Below, one piece after another: positions 18,769 to 28,215 of a DNA stretch of 64,000 nucleotides (its first letter is position 1; every line of letters starts with the position of its first letter). Made by a program: the position numbers and the translations under genes. This DNA comes from Flavobacteriales bacterium (GTDB lineage Bacteria; Bacteroidota; Bacteroidia; Flavobacteriales_D; Sanyastnellaceae), in contig PKDZ01000039.1 of assembly GCA_002862785.1 (NCBI GenBank), positions 54,198-118,197 of the forward strand. The letters run 5' to 3'. Under the pieces are notes generated by a model. It was not told the origin of the DNA. It searched no databases and saw only the letters and a list, made by a program, of their open reading frames with translations.

Positions 18769-18794
18769 AATGAACAGGGGTCCGGTGGTGGGGA

Positions 18795-20540
18795 TCAGTT
18801 GTCGCCCATGGCGTTGCCCCGCGGGGATCCGACACGCGTCATGGCGCAACGGAATCCGATGGTGGAGCTGCTTTGGTCCTCCTCGAGGAACCGGCGGGTA
18901 CCCGGGATGACCCAGTACACGCGATCGTTCCAACTTCCTCCCTTGTAGACGCGGACGTTGTCGTTGATCAGCGAGGTGCCTCCGTACTCGTAGACGGCGC
19001 CTTCTTCCTCCTGGTCGAAGTAGATGCTGCTCTCCTTGTCGCCATCGAGGTAATCGATGTTGTCGGCGATCTGGTAGTTGCGGCGTCCGATGTTCTCCTC
19101 CAGGGTCACCTCGCGGTACCGCATCTGGCCCGGCGTGTTCGTGATGTTGCGGGTCCACGCCTTCCGCAGGTCTGGAGCGCAGGGAGCCTCACTCTCTTCA
19201 ATCAGATCGAGTGCCTCGTCCATTTGGATCATGGCGTCCTCCACCCGCTTCAGGTCGAGGTTCTCGTTGGCGTTCTCAATCTTCTGGTTGAGGGCGTCGA
19301 TGAGGTTGTTGCCCGCGGAGGTCAGGCGGCCTTCCGTCGCCTCGGTATACTCCTCGAGGAAGCCCTCGATGGCGCTCACGTCGTACTGCACGTAGTCCAG
19401 CTTGTCGGCCACGTTGCCCTCGCTGTCGAGGAGCTTGGTGGAGAAGACGTTTCCACGGAACGGACGGAACTCCTGGGCGTCCTGCAGCGTGCCGGGACGG
19501 TAGACGTCCATGACCCATTCGCTGACGTTGCCAGCCATGTTGTAGAGGCCGTAGTCGTTGGGCGCGTAGCTGTACACTGGAGCGGTGACGTCGGCATTGT
19601 CGTTCAGGGCTCCGGCGACACCCATGTAGTCACCGCGGGCACGGACGAAATTGGCGTTGATCTCACCGTAGAACTTGCCGCGGCTGTCGTCGTTCCGGAC
19701 GTAGTGGCCATCCCACGGGTAGGTCCGGCGGCTCGTGATGAGCTCCTCACCACTGTTTCCGATGAGGGACAGGGCGGCGTACTCCCACTCGGCCTCGGTG
19801 GGCAGGCGGTAGTCCGGAAGCAGGATCCCGTCGGTCATGGCCACGTTGCGGTAGCCGACGCCGTTGGGGCGGAGGTCCTTGATGCCATCGGCGGCCTTGG
19901 CGGCTTCCTCATACTGTCCGTCGAGGTAGGCTTCCGTGCTGAAGTAGCTGTCGTCCACCTGTCCGGTCGGGTTGTGGACGAGGAAGCCCTCGCGCACCAT
20001 GATCTGCTCGTTCACGCGGTCGGTCCGCCACTTGCAGAAGTCGTTGGCCTGCAGCCAGGAGACACCGACAACCGGGTAGTCGCGGTAGGCCGGGTGGCGC
20101 AGGTAGTAGTTCACGTAAGGCTCGTTGTAGGCCCGGGGATCCCGCCACACGAGGGTGTCGGGCTTGGCCCGGTCCACAATCTCGGGGAAGCCGTCGCCGT
20201 AGACGCGGCCCAGCCAGAAGAGGTATTCGAGCCAGTAGAAGTTGGTCACCTCGGCCTCGTCCATGTAGAACGAGCTGACGGTCACCCGGCGGGGGATGTT
20301 GTCCCAGGCGCCGGTCAGGTCGTCCTCGACCTGGCCCATGGTGAACGTGCCGCCTTCGACGAACACGAGGCCGGGGCCGGTCTCCTGTCCGATGTAGGGG
20401 AGGCGTTGGAATCCGCCGTTCTCCGAGTCGTTGTAGGCCCAACCGGTGGAGCTCGATGCTCCGCCGGCACAGGAGGAGAGGAGGGCGGCGGACAGGATGG
20501 CCACGCTGGAGAGGAGGAGGATGGAATGAAGCTTTTGCAT
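18795..20540 (-). CDS. gldJ: Gliding motility/T9SS lipoprotein GldJ (FGE-sulfatase-like fold)
   Basis: Lipobox LLSSC; GPGLVFVEGGTFTMGQVEDD...NFYWLEYLFWLGRVYGDGFPEI...MAGNVSEWVMDVYRP...GFRCAMTRVG; position next to porU/porV. Confidence 0.92.
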   Translation of the reverse strand: MQKLHSILLLSSVAILSAALLSSCAGGASSSTGWAYNDSENGGFQRLPYIGQETGPGLVFVEGGTFTMGQVEDDLTGAWDNIPRRVTVSSFYMDEAEVTNFYWLEYLFWLGRVYGDGFPEIVDRAKPDTLVWRDPRAYNEPYVNYYLRHPAYRDYPVVGVSWLQANDFCKWRTDRVNEQIMVREGFLVHNPTGQVDDSYFSTEAYLDGQYEEAAKAADGIKDLRPNGVGYRNVAMTDGILLPDYRLPTEAEWEYAALSLIGNSGEELITSRRTYPWDGHYVRNDDSRGKFYGEINANFVRARGDYMGVAGALNDNADVTAPVYSYAPNDYGLYNMAGNVSEWVMDVYRPGTLQDAQEFRPFRGNVFSTKLLDSEGNVADKLDYVQYDVSAIEGFLEEYTEATEGRLTSAGNNLIDALNQKIENANENLDLKRVEDAMIQMDEALDLIEESEAPCAPDLRKAWTRNITNTPGQMRYREVTLEENIGRRNYQIADNIDYLDGDKESSIYFDQEEEGAVYEYGGTSLINDNVRVYKGGSWNDRVYWVIPGTRRFLEEDQSSSTIGFRCAMTRVGSPRGNAMGDN

Positions 20541-20574
20541 CGCTTTCTATTGAATTTCCTTGCAGGGAGTGGGG

Positions 20575-21606
20575 TCAGAATCCGGGGCAGGGCGGGCTGC
20601 GGAACTTGATGCGCTTGGCGCGACAATCGAAATTGAGCGACATGCTCACCTCGTGCGAACCGCCGGTGGCGGGGGTCAGGTCGGAGACCGTGACGTCGTA
20701 GCTGTAACCGAACTTGATGACATCGGACTGAATCCCCAACGTAACGATGAAGGCGTCGCGATATTGAGTGCCGAGGATGCCGCGGTACCAGATTCCACCG
20801 ACAATGGGCCCCTTGCTCACGTAACCACCGAAGTTCATCTGCTGGAATTCTCCTTGCCTGCGGTACAGGATGTTGGGGGAGATGAAGGCACTGGCATACT
20901 TGGAGTCGCCGTCGAGCGGGAGCAACGCGCCGAAGTGGGCGGTGAGCTTCATGGGCAGACGGCTGACGCCGACCACGAGGCTCTCGTTGGGCTCGTTGAG
21001 GTGGTGGGCCGCAAAGCCGAAGTAGACTTTTTTCGAGAAGCCGATGATGCCGGCGCTGAAATCGACCTGGCTGACCTTGCCACCCCGGGGTTGATCCTGC
21101 GTCTCGTAGATGAAGCCCTTCCGCGGGTCAATCATGTCGCCAAAGGTCAACTGGCTCCAGTCCAGCGCCTTTTGGAAGTAGGTGGCCTCAAAGCCGGCTT
21201 TGATGGAGAATTTCCGGCTGACGGCCTGCTGGTAACTGTAGATGCCGCTGATGCGAGAGGTGCTGAGCGTTCCCCGTCCTGCCCGGTCGTTCATCACGAT
21301 GAAGCCGAGGCCACCCGAAATGCTTGGGATGTGCTGGTCGTAAGCGGCAGCCGACGTGACGTAGTTGCCGCTCATGGCGGGCCACTGGTTCCGGTAGTTC
21401 ATGACGAACCGCGGGCAACGCGCCGCACCGGCAAAGGCCGGGTTGAGGTACACCGGGTTCGAGTAGAACTGGGTGAATTCAGGGTCCTGAGCCGACGCGG
21501 ACTCCGGTGTCAAAGTCCCAATGCAAGTGAGCATCAGGGCCAACACGGGCAGCGCCAGCGCACGGAGTGCGCCGGGATTGGAGGGCTGGGGGAGCTTCAT
21601 GGCCAT
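20575..21606 (-). CDS. PorP/SprF family type IX secretion system membrane protein
   Basis: SASAQDPEFTQFYSNPVYLNPAFAGAARCPRFVMNYRNQWPAMSGNYVT: hallmark PorP/SprF N-terminus. Confidence 0.95.
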   Translation of the reverse strand: MAMKLPQPSNPGALRALALPVLALMLTCIGTLTPESASAQDPEFTQFYSNPVYLNPAFAGAARCPRFVMNYRNQWPAMSGNYVTSAAAYDQHIPSISGGLGFIVMNDRAGRGTLSTSRISGIYSYQQAVSRKFSIKAGFEATYFQKALDWSQLTFGDMIDPRKGFIYETQDQPRGGKVSQVDFSAGIIGFSKKVYFGFAAHHLNEPNESLVVGVSRLPMKLTAHFGALLPLDGDSKYASAFISPNILYRRQGEFQQMNFGGYVSKGPIVGGIWYRGILGTQYRDAFIVTLGIQSDVIKFGYSYDVTVSDLTPATGGSHEVSMSLNFDCRAKRIKFRSPPCPGF

Positions 21607-21743
21607 GCGGTTTCCCAAGACAAAAGTCTCGTGTATAAGGTCGTGAAAATTACAAACTTGTGGGAATTGGCCGTCATCTTTGCTGACAAGCAATAAGCAA
21701 CGCCCTGTGAGCGTTGGCGCAGCAAGCGATTCTGACCCTTTCC

Positions 21744-24700
21744 ATGAACCGAACGTCTCATCGTCCCCTTTCGTTGCCCCAACCGGCTTTCACAACGAGG
21801 TCCAATGGTGTGCGGAAGGCCCTGTTGTTGGGTTTTCTCATCGGATTCGTGGGCACGGGATGGGCCCAATTCGAATACGATTGGCCCGAGCATTCCGCCC
21901 TCTCCGAAGGCCAATGGTTCCGGATCGCGACGACCAAGTCGGGATTCCACAAGGTGGACGTCGCCGTGCTCAATGCGCTTGGACTCGATGCCACCTCGGT
22001 CAATCCCCAGTCCATCAATCTGTATGGACATGGCGGTGATGCCCTGCCCATTGACAATGCCGAGCCCCGCCCGCTTGACCTCGTGCCCGTTGCCATCGAG
22101 ATGGTGGACGATGGCGATGGCCAATTCGACGGGGCCGACCATTTCATCTTCCTGGGCGACGGCCCTGAGGAGTGGTCGATCAGTGACCTCTCCGGACGCT
22201 GGGAGCACGAAGTAAACCCTTGGTCGGACACGGCCTGGTATTTCCTTCGCGTCGACGATTCCGGTCCGGTCCGCATCGAGACGGACCCTGGCCTCGGGGG
22301 CGACGTCGACACGGTCCTGGCCGTGACCGATTTCCACCAGTTCCACGAGCTCGAGCAGGAGACCATCATCCGATCTGGCCGCAACTTCTTCGGGGAGGTC
22401 TTCGATCAGAACCCGACCCACACCATTCCCTTTCAGGTGCCCGACATCCTGTCTGAACCGGCGCGTTTGGAAGTCCGTCTGATGGGCCGCTCCGTCGGGG
22501 CCGCGAGCCCGTATGCGGTGACCCTGGGGGACAGCGCCTGGACCATCCTGCCGCCCGTCACGGGCTCCCAGACCTACGTGAGTCAAGCGCGCATCGGAAC
22601 CGGAGACTGGACGTGGATTCCCTCGTCGGAGCTCATTCAAGTCGGCATCACCCTCGATGCCCAGGTGGCCGATGCGAAGGGGTGGCTCGATTACGTCCGC
22701 ATCACCGGAACCCGGTCCGCCGACATGTCTGGCGGCTCGCAACAGGAATTCGTTCGGGCCTCTGAGGCGGCTCCGGGCCGCATCGTCGAGTGGGCCGTGT
22801 CCGGGGCGCAGTCCGTCCAGCGGGTCTGGGACGTGACCAACCCCCAGGTGCCCCGCGCCATCCCACACGAAGTGGTGGATGGCACGCTGTCCTTTCGGGT
22901 CGCCTATGATGCCGTGCGGCGGTTTCGGGCAGGCACCGGCTCCGGCTTTTACACCCCAGTGCCGATTGGTCCCGTGCAGAACACGGATGTCCACGCGCTG
23001 CCGCAGGTGGACCTTGTTGTGATCACGCCGCCCGTCCTGCGGGAAGCGGCCGACAGCCTGGCGCGGATCCACCAGGCGGAGGGGCTGGATGTGGCTGTGC
23101 TGGAGCCCAGTTTCATTTACGATTGTTTCAGCTCGGGACGCGTGGATCCCACCGCCTTCAAGATGCTGATGAAGATGTTGTACGACCGGGCCGACGGGAA
23201 TCCCACCCTGGAACCCCGCTACCTGCAGCTCTTTGGCGACGGCACCTTCCGCAACCGCAACCTGCCGCGCTTCGGCAACCTGCTGATCACCTTCCAAAGT
23301 GCCCAAAGCCACACCCCCACGCAGAGCTACGTCACCGACGACTATTTCGGTTTTCTCAGCGATGTTGCTTCCGAGCGGCTAACGGACACATTGGCCATCG
23401 GGATTGGCCGGATCCCCGCGGGCACCCCGGCCGAAGCGTGGGACGCCGTGGCCAAGGTGGTGGCCTACTCCGGAGGCAATCCGGACCCCGATGGAGCAGG
23501 CTGCACGACAGCGGGTCTGCCCGGTGCTGGCGGGGGCAACCCGTTTGGCCCCTGGCGCAACCGCCTCTGTTTCGTAGCAGACGATTTCGATGGCAACGGC
23601 GGGGCAACGGAAACCGGTCACACCCTGTACAGCATCGGCCACGCCGAAGGGGTGGAGGAGGACCACGGGGCCTACGACATCGAGCGCATTTTCATGGACG
23701 CCTATCCCCAGGTGGCGACGCCAGGTGGCGAGCGCTATCCCGAGGTGGAGGAGGCCATCGACCGCCGGGTGCGGGATGGCGCCTTGCTGGTCAATTACAT
23801 CGGCCACGGCGGCGAACGCGGTTGGGCCCACGAGCGCGTGCTGAACACGTCCACCATCGGCGCCTGGGACAATCTCGATCGGATGCCACTGTTCTTCACG
23901 GCGACCTGCGAGCTGGCGCGGTTCGATGATCCCGAGCTGGAGACCGCCGGCGAGATGATGGTGATGAACCCCAATGGAGGGGCCATTGCCATGATGACCA
24001 CGACTCGCGTGGTGTACAGCTATGCCAACGAGCAACTCAACACGGCCTTCTTTGCGGTCGTGTTCGATTCTCCGGTTGGGCAGCGCCAGCGCCTCGGGGA
24101 CATCCTGCGCCGCACGAAGAACCATCCGTCCTCCGGGGCGTCCTCCAACAAGCGGAACTTTACCCTGCTCGGCGATGTGGCCCTCCAGCTCGCCACGCCG
24201 CAGATGGAAGTCCTGACCAGCGAGGTCAACGGGGTGCCCGTCGACGCCTGGGCCGACACGTTGAGCGCGCTGGAGCACGTCGTCGTGAAGGGCTACATCT
24301 CCGATGGCGGGGGCAACGTCATGACCGACTTCAACGGCTTCGTCTACCCCACCGTCTTCGACCAGCGCTCCGAAGTGACCACCCTGAACAACGACGGAGG
24401 CAGCGGCGGTGTGAGCTACGGCGAATGGCGCAACCGGATCCACACCGGTGCGGTCCGGGCCGAGGGGGGCACCTTCAGTTTCGAGTTCATCGTGCCCCGC
24501 GACATCGGTTACGAGCCCGCCCCGGGGCGCATCAGCTATTACGCGGTGGATGGCGACCTCGATGCCCACGGCTACACGCAAGACGTGTACATCGGTGGGG
24601 TGGACGCAGACGCCGAGCTGGACGGCACCGGCCCTGAGATCGCGCTGTATCTCAACGACACGACCTTCCGCAACGGGGGGACGACCGACCCGGATCCGGT

Positions 24701-25280
24701 CCTCTTTGCCCTGCTCCGCGACGACCAGGGCCTGAACACCGTCGGCAATGGCATTGGACACGATCTGAAGGCCACACTCGACGGGGGACAGTCGGTCGTG
24801 CTCAACGAGTTCTACGCCAGCGACCTCGATACTTACCAGAGCGGCCGGGTGGTCTACCCGCTCAGCGGACTGGAAGAGGGGCCGCACACCTTGGAATTGA
24901 AGGCGTGGGACGTGCACAACAACAGCGCCAAGGCGACCCTCGACTTCGTGGTGGTCTCCAGCCTTGAGGTCTTCCTCGACGGGCTCGTCAATTATCCCAA
25001 CCCGATGGACCGGAGGGGAACGACCTTCCGCTTCGACCACAACCAAGCCTGCGTGGCATTGGAAATGTCACTCCACGTATACGATGCGATGGGAAATGTC
25101 GTTTGGGTCGGTGAACGGGAGGAGACCCCCCCGGCATACCGAGTGGATGGATGGCATTGGGATGGCGCCTCCTCGGGGGGGAGTCCCCTCGATGCGGGAG
25201 CCTACCTCTACCGCCTGAGCCTCAGAACTCCCGAAGGCCGAGAGGCCACCCGGACCGGACGTCTCATCCTGCTCGACTGA
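21744..25280 (+). CDS. porU: Type IX secretion system sortase PorU (C25 gingipain-like)
   Basis: NYIGHGGERGWAHERVL...LFFTATCELARFDDPELETAGEMM (C25 His/Cys region); C-terminal type A CTD; divergent from porP and upstream of porV. Confidence 0.93.
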   Translation: MNRTSHRPLSLPQPAFTTRSNGVRKALLLGFLIGFVGTGWAQFEYDWPEHSALSEGQWFRIATTKSGFHKVDVAVLNALGLDATSVNPQSINLYGHGGDALPIDNAEPRPLDLVPVAIEMVDDGDGQFDGADHFIFLGDGPEEWSISDLSGRWEHEVNPWSDTAWYFLRVDDSGPVRIETDPGLGGDVDTVLAVTDFHQFHELEQETIIRSGRNFFGEVFDQNPTHTIPFQVPDILSEPARLEVRLMGRSVGAASPYAVTLGDSAWTILPPVTGSQTYVSQARIGTGDWTWIPSSELIQVGITLDAQVADAKGWLDYVRITGTRSADMSGGSQQEFVRASEAAPGRIVEWAVSGAQSVQRVWDVTNPQVPRAIPHEVVDGTLSFRVAYDAVRRFRAGTGSGFYTPVPIGPVQNTDVHALPQVDLVVITPPVLREAADSLARIHQAEGLDVAVLEPSFIYDCFSSGRVDPTAFKMLMKMLYDRADGNPTLEPRYLQLFGDGTFRNRNLPRFGNLLITFQSAQSHTPTQSYVTDDYFGFLSDVASERLTDTLAIGIGRIPAGTPAEAWDAVAKVVAYSGGNPDPDGAGCTTAGLPGAGGGNPFGPWRNRLCFVADDFDGNGGATETGHTLYSIGHAEGVEEDHGAYDIERIFMDAYPQVATPGGERYPEVEEAIDRRVRDGALLVNYIGHGGERGWAHERVLNTSTIGAWDNLDRMPLFFTATCELARFDDPELETAGEMMVMNPNGGAIAMMTTTRVVYSYANEQLNTAFFAVVFDSPVGQRQRLGDILRRTKNHPSSGASSNKRNFTLLGDVALQLATPQMEVLTSEVNGVPVDAWADTLSALEHVVVKGYISDGGGNVMTDFNGFVYPTVFDQRSEVTTLNNDGGSGGVSYGEWRNRIHTGAVRAEGGTFSFEFIVPRDIGYEPAPGRISYYAVDGDLDAHGYTQDVYIGGVDADAELDGTGPEIALYLNDTTFRNGGTTDPDPVLFALLRDDQGLNTVGNGIGHDLKATLDGGQSVVLNEFYASDLDTYQSGRVVYPLSGLEEGPHTLELKAWDVHNNSAKATLDFVVVSSLEVFLDGLVNYPNPMDRRGTTFRFDHNQACVALEMSLHVYDAMGNVVWVGEREETPPAYRVDGWHWDGASSGGSPLDAGAYLYRLSLRTPEGREATRTGRLILLD

Positions 25281-25322
25281 CCCCATAGAATCGCCCCCGT
25301 TCGCTTAAATTCAGCCCCTTCA

Positions 25323-26591
25323 ATGGCTTCCAGGAACTTCCTCCTCCGCGCCTCCGGTCTCCTCGTGATGGCCGGCCTCTTCGCCTCCACGGCCAGCGCC
25401 CAGCTGACCCAGGTGGAGACGGCGCAGCAACTCCAGCTGAACACCATCACCACGGCCGTCCCGTTCTTGACGATCGCCCCGGATTCCCGGAGCGGCGCCC
25501 TTGGCGATGCCGGTGTGGCCCTCACGCCGGACGGCGCCGCGATGGCGTGGAACCCGGCGCGGATGGCCTTCACCGACCAGACCTTCGAGGCCCACATGGG
25601 GTATGCCCCATGGCTCCGGGCCCTCGTGGACGACATGTCGCTGGCCTACCTCAGCGGCACCCGGAAGCTCAACAAGCGCCAGGCCGTCGGCATGGCCCTG
25701 CGGTACTTCTCCCTCGGCAACATCACGTTCACGGACGTCAACGGCACGGCCATCCGGGACTTCAGCCCCAATGAGTTCTCCCTCGACTTCGGGTTCTCCC
25801 AGAAGTTCGGTGACAAGTTCAGTGGCGGCTTCACGGCGCGCTACATCCACTCCAACCTCACCGGAGGCACCAACATTCTCGGGGCGGACAGCCGTCCAGG
25901 ACGTTCGGTGGCCGTCGACGTGGGGGTGTTCCACACCAACGACAACGTCAAGTTCGGCGACCGAGACGGCCGCATGAACTGGGGGGTGTGCGTGTCCAAC
26001 GTGGGCGCCAAGATGAGCTACACGGAGACCGCCGAGCGGGATTTCATCCCGACCAACCTGAAGGCCGGAGCCGCGGCCACGGTTTTCCTCGACGACTATA
26101 ACAACCTGACCTTCACCATGGACGCCAACAAGTTGTTGGTGCCCACGGCCCCCGCCTACGGGGAAGGAGAAGACGACGACCTCATCGTCAGCGGGTTCGA
26201 CCCCAACGTCGGTGTGGCCTCGGGCATCATCCAGAGCTTCTATGACGCTCCGGGCATCGTCGAACGGCAGGGAGATGGTACCTACCTCGTCGAGCCAGGG
26301 AGCGTCTTCCGCGAAGAGTTGCGGGAAATCAACCTTGGCGGTGGCATCGAATACGACTACAACGGCGTCTTCGCTGTGCGCGGAGGCTACTTCTTCGAGC
26401 ACTACACCAAGGGCAACCGGCAGTTCATCACCCTCGGCGCCGGCATCAAGTACACCGTGCTCGACATCGACCTGAGCTACCTGATCGCCACCACCCAGCA
26501 GAATCCGCTGGCCAACACCCTGCGGTTCTCGCTGCGTCTCGCCTTCGACGACATGGTGGGAGGTTCGGACGACGACCCCGCCAACTTCTGA
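25323..26591 (+). CDS. porV: Type IX secretion outer-membrane protein PorV (LptO)
   Basis: [44 protein letters not shown]; follows porU. Confidence 0.95.
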   Translation: MASRNFLLRASGLLVMAGLFASTASAQLTQVETAQQLQLNTITTAVPFLTIAPDSRSGALGDAGVALTPDGAAMAWNPARMAFTDQTFEAHMGYAPWLRALVDDMSLAYLSGTRKLNKRQAVGMALRYFSLGNITFTDVNGTAIRDFSPNEFSLDFGFSQKFGDKFSGGFTARYIHSNLTGGTNILGADSRPGRSVAVDVGVFHTNDNVKFGDRDGRMNWGVCVSNVGAKMSYTETAERDFIPTNLKAGAAATVFLDDYNNLTFTMDANKLLVPTAPAYGEGEDDDLIVSGFDPNVGVASGIIQSFYDAPGIVERQGDGTYLVEPGSVFREELREINLGGGIEYDYNGVFAVRGGYFFEHYTKGNRQFITLGAGIKYTVLDIDLSYLIATTQQNPLANTLRFSLRLAFDDMVGGSDDDPANF

Positions 26592-26598
26592 TCGGCGC

Positions 26599-27084
26599 AT
26601 GCCCCACCTAGACCTTCGCATCGGCTACGGATACGATGTCCACCAGCTGGCGGAAGGGGAAGAATTCTGGCTCGGAGGCATCCACATTCCCTCCGACATC
26701 GGTGCGGTCGGCCACAGCGACGCCGACGTGCTGCTCCACGTGATCTGTGATGCCCTCTTTGGGGCGCGGGCCATGGGCGATATCGGGGCCCATTTCCCGG
26801 ATACAGATGCCGCGTTCAAAGGCATCGACAGCAAAATCCTGCTCCGCGACACCGTGGCCAAGGTCTGCACGGAGGGGTGGGGCATTGTCAATGTCGACGC
26901 GACCATCTGCCTCCAGTCGCCCAAGCTGAGGCCCCACATCGACGCCATGCGCGAGTGCATCGCGGAGTGCCTTGGCATCCCCGTGGGTCGGGTCGGCGTG
27001 AAGGCCACCACCACCGAGCGTTTGGGCTTCGTCGGGACAGGCGAGGGCATCAGTGCCCATGCGGTGGTCCTTTTGGGCCGCTGA
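26599..27084 (+). CDS. ispF: 2-C-methyl-D-erythritol 2,4-cyclodiphosphate synthase
   Basis: [25 protein letters not shown]...[38 protein letters not shown]. Confidence 0.97.
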   Translation: MPHLDLRIGYGYDVHQLAEGEEFWLGGIHIPSDIGAVGHSDADVLLHVICDALFGARAMGDIGAHFPDTDAAFKGIDSKILLRDTVAKVCTEGWGIVNVDATICLQSPKLRPHIDAMRECIAECLGIPVGRVGVKATTTERLGFVGTGEGISAHAVVLLGR

Positions 27085-27111
27085 GGTTCCTGTTGGGCGG
27101 GCCCTGCGGCC

Positions 27112-27119
27112 TATATTTG
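27112..27119 (+). promoter_or_regulatory. -7 element TATATTTG upstream of pdhA
   Basis: Match to TAnnTTTG, 20 nt upstream of ATG 27140. Confidence 0.6.
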
Positions 27120-27139
27120 TCTTTCGCAAATTGGGCATC

Positions 27140-28195
27140 ATGACTTCCACCACGCCTGCAAAGAAGACCACGGCACGACGGAAACCGGCCGCCAAGAAGA
27201 AGGCCAAGGCGCCGTACTCCAAGGAGACTTACATCAAGTGGCACCGCGACATGCTGTTGATGCGCCGCTTCGAGGAGCGCTGCGGTCACCTTTACATCCA
27301 ACAGAAATTCGGCGGATTCTGCCACCTCTACATCGGCCAGGAAGCCATCCTCGCTGGCATGGTGGAGGCCATCCGCCCGAACGACCGCGTCATCACGGCG
27401 TACCGTGACCACGCTCACCCGTTGGCCCTCGGCACCGATCCCAAAGTGGTGATGGCCGAGCTCTACGGAAAGAAGACCGGCTCGAGCAAGGGCAAGGGCG
27501 GTTCCATGCACATGTTCGACAAGGAGCGCAATCTCTTCGGTGGCCACGGCATCGTGGGCGGCCAGATCGGTCTTGGCGCCGGCATCGCCTTCGCCGACAA
27601 GTACCGCAAGGAGGACCACGTGACGGTCTGCTTCTTCGGGGACGGCGCCGCCCGCCAGGGCATGCTTCACGAGACCTTCAACATGGCCATGACCTGGAAG
27701 CTGCCGGTCATCTACGTGGTGGAGAACAACAAGTACGCCATGGGCACCTCGGTCGAGCGCACAACCAACGTGCACGACCTCTCTAAGCTGGGCGCCTCCT
27801 ACGAGATGCCGGCCGAGTCCGTGGACGGCATGTCCCCGGAAGCCGTGGCCGAGGCCATGGCCCGCGCCGCAGAGCACTGCCGCAAGGGAGAGGGGCCGTA
27901 CCTCCTCGACATCCAGACCTATCGCTACAAGGGCCACTCCATGAGCGACCCGCAGAAGTACCGCACCAAGGGTGAGGTCGAGGATTACCAGGAGCGCGAC
28001 CCGATTGCCCACTGCGCCGAGGTGATCACCGACAACAAGTGGATGACGGAAGCCGAGCTCAAGGCCGTCGACAAGGAAGTCAAGGCCCAGGTTGAAGAGG
28101 CCATCCAATTCGCTGAGGAGAGTCCGCTGCCCGAGGCGCACGAGCTCTACGAGGACGTCTACGTGACGCCCAACTACCCCTTCGTCAACGACTGA
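27140..28195 (+). CDS. pdhA: Pyruvate dehydrogenase E1 component, alpha subunit, with Lys/Ala-rich N-terminal extension
   Basis: MLLMRRFEERCGHLYIQQKFGGFCHLYIGQEA...GSKGKGGSMHMFDKERNLFGGHGIVGGQ...GDGAARQGMLHETFNMA. Confidence 0.96.
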   Translation: MTSTTPAKKTTARRKPAAKKKAKAPYSKETYIKWHRDMLLMRRFEERCGHLYIQQKFGGFCHLYIGQEAILAGMVEAIRPNDRVITAYRDHAHPLALGTDPKVVMAELYGKKTGSSKGKGGSMHMFDKERNLFGGHGIVGGQIGLGAGIAFADKYRKEDHVTVCFFGDGAARQGMLHETFNMAMTWKLPVIYVVENNKYAMGTSVERTTNVHDLSKLGASYEMPAESVDGMSPEAVAEAMARAAEHCRKGEGPYLLDIQTYRYKGHSMSDPQKYRTKGEVEDYQERDPIAHCAEVITDNKWMTEAELKAVDKEVKAQVEEAIQFAEESPLPEAHELYEDVYVTPNYPFVND

Positions 28196-28215
28196 ACGAC
28201 TGATTCACAACTCTG

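Noticed and set aside
18873-20609. 578-aa plus ORF antisense to gldJ
   Set aside because: Shadow ORF; gldJ on the minus strand has lipobox and family motifs.
21597-25046. Long minus ORFs (571 and 555 aa) antisense to porU
   Set aside because: Shadow ORFs of a clearly identified PorU.
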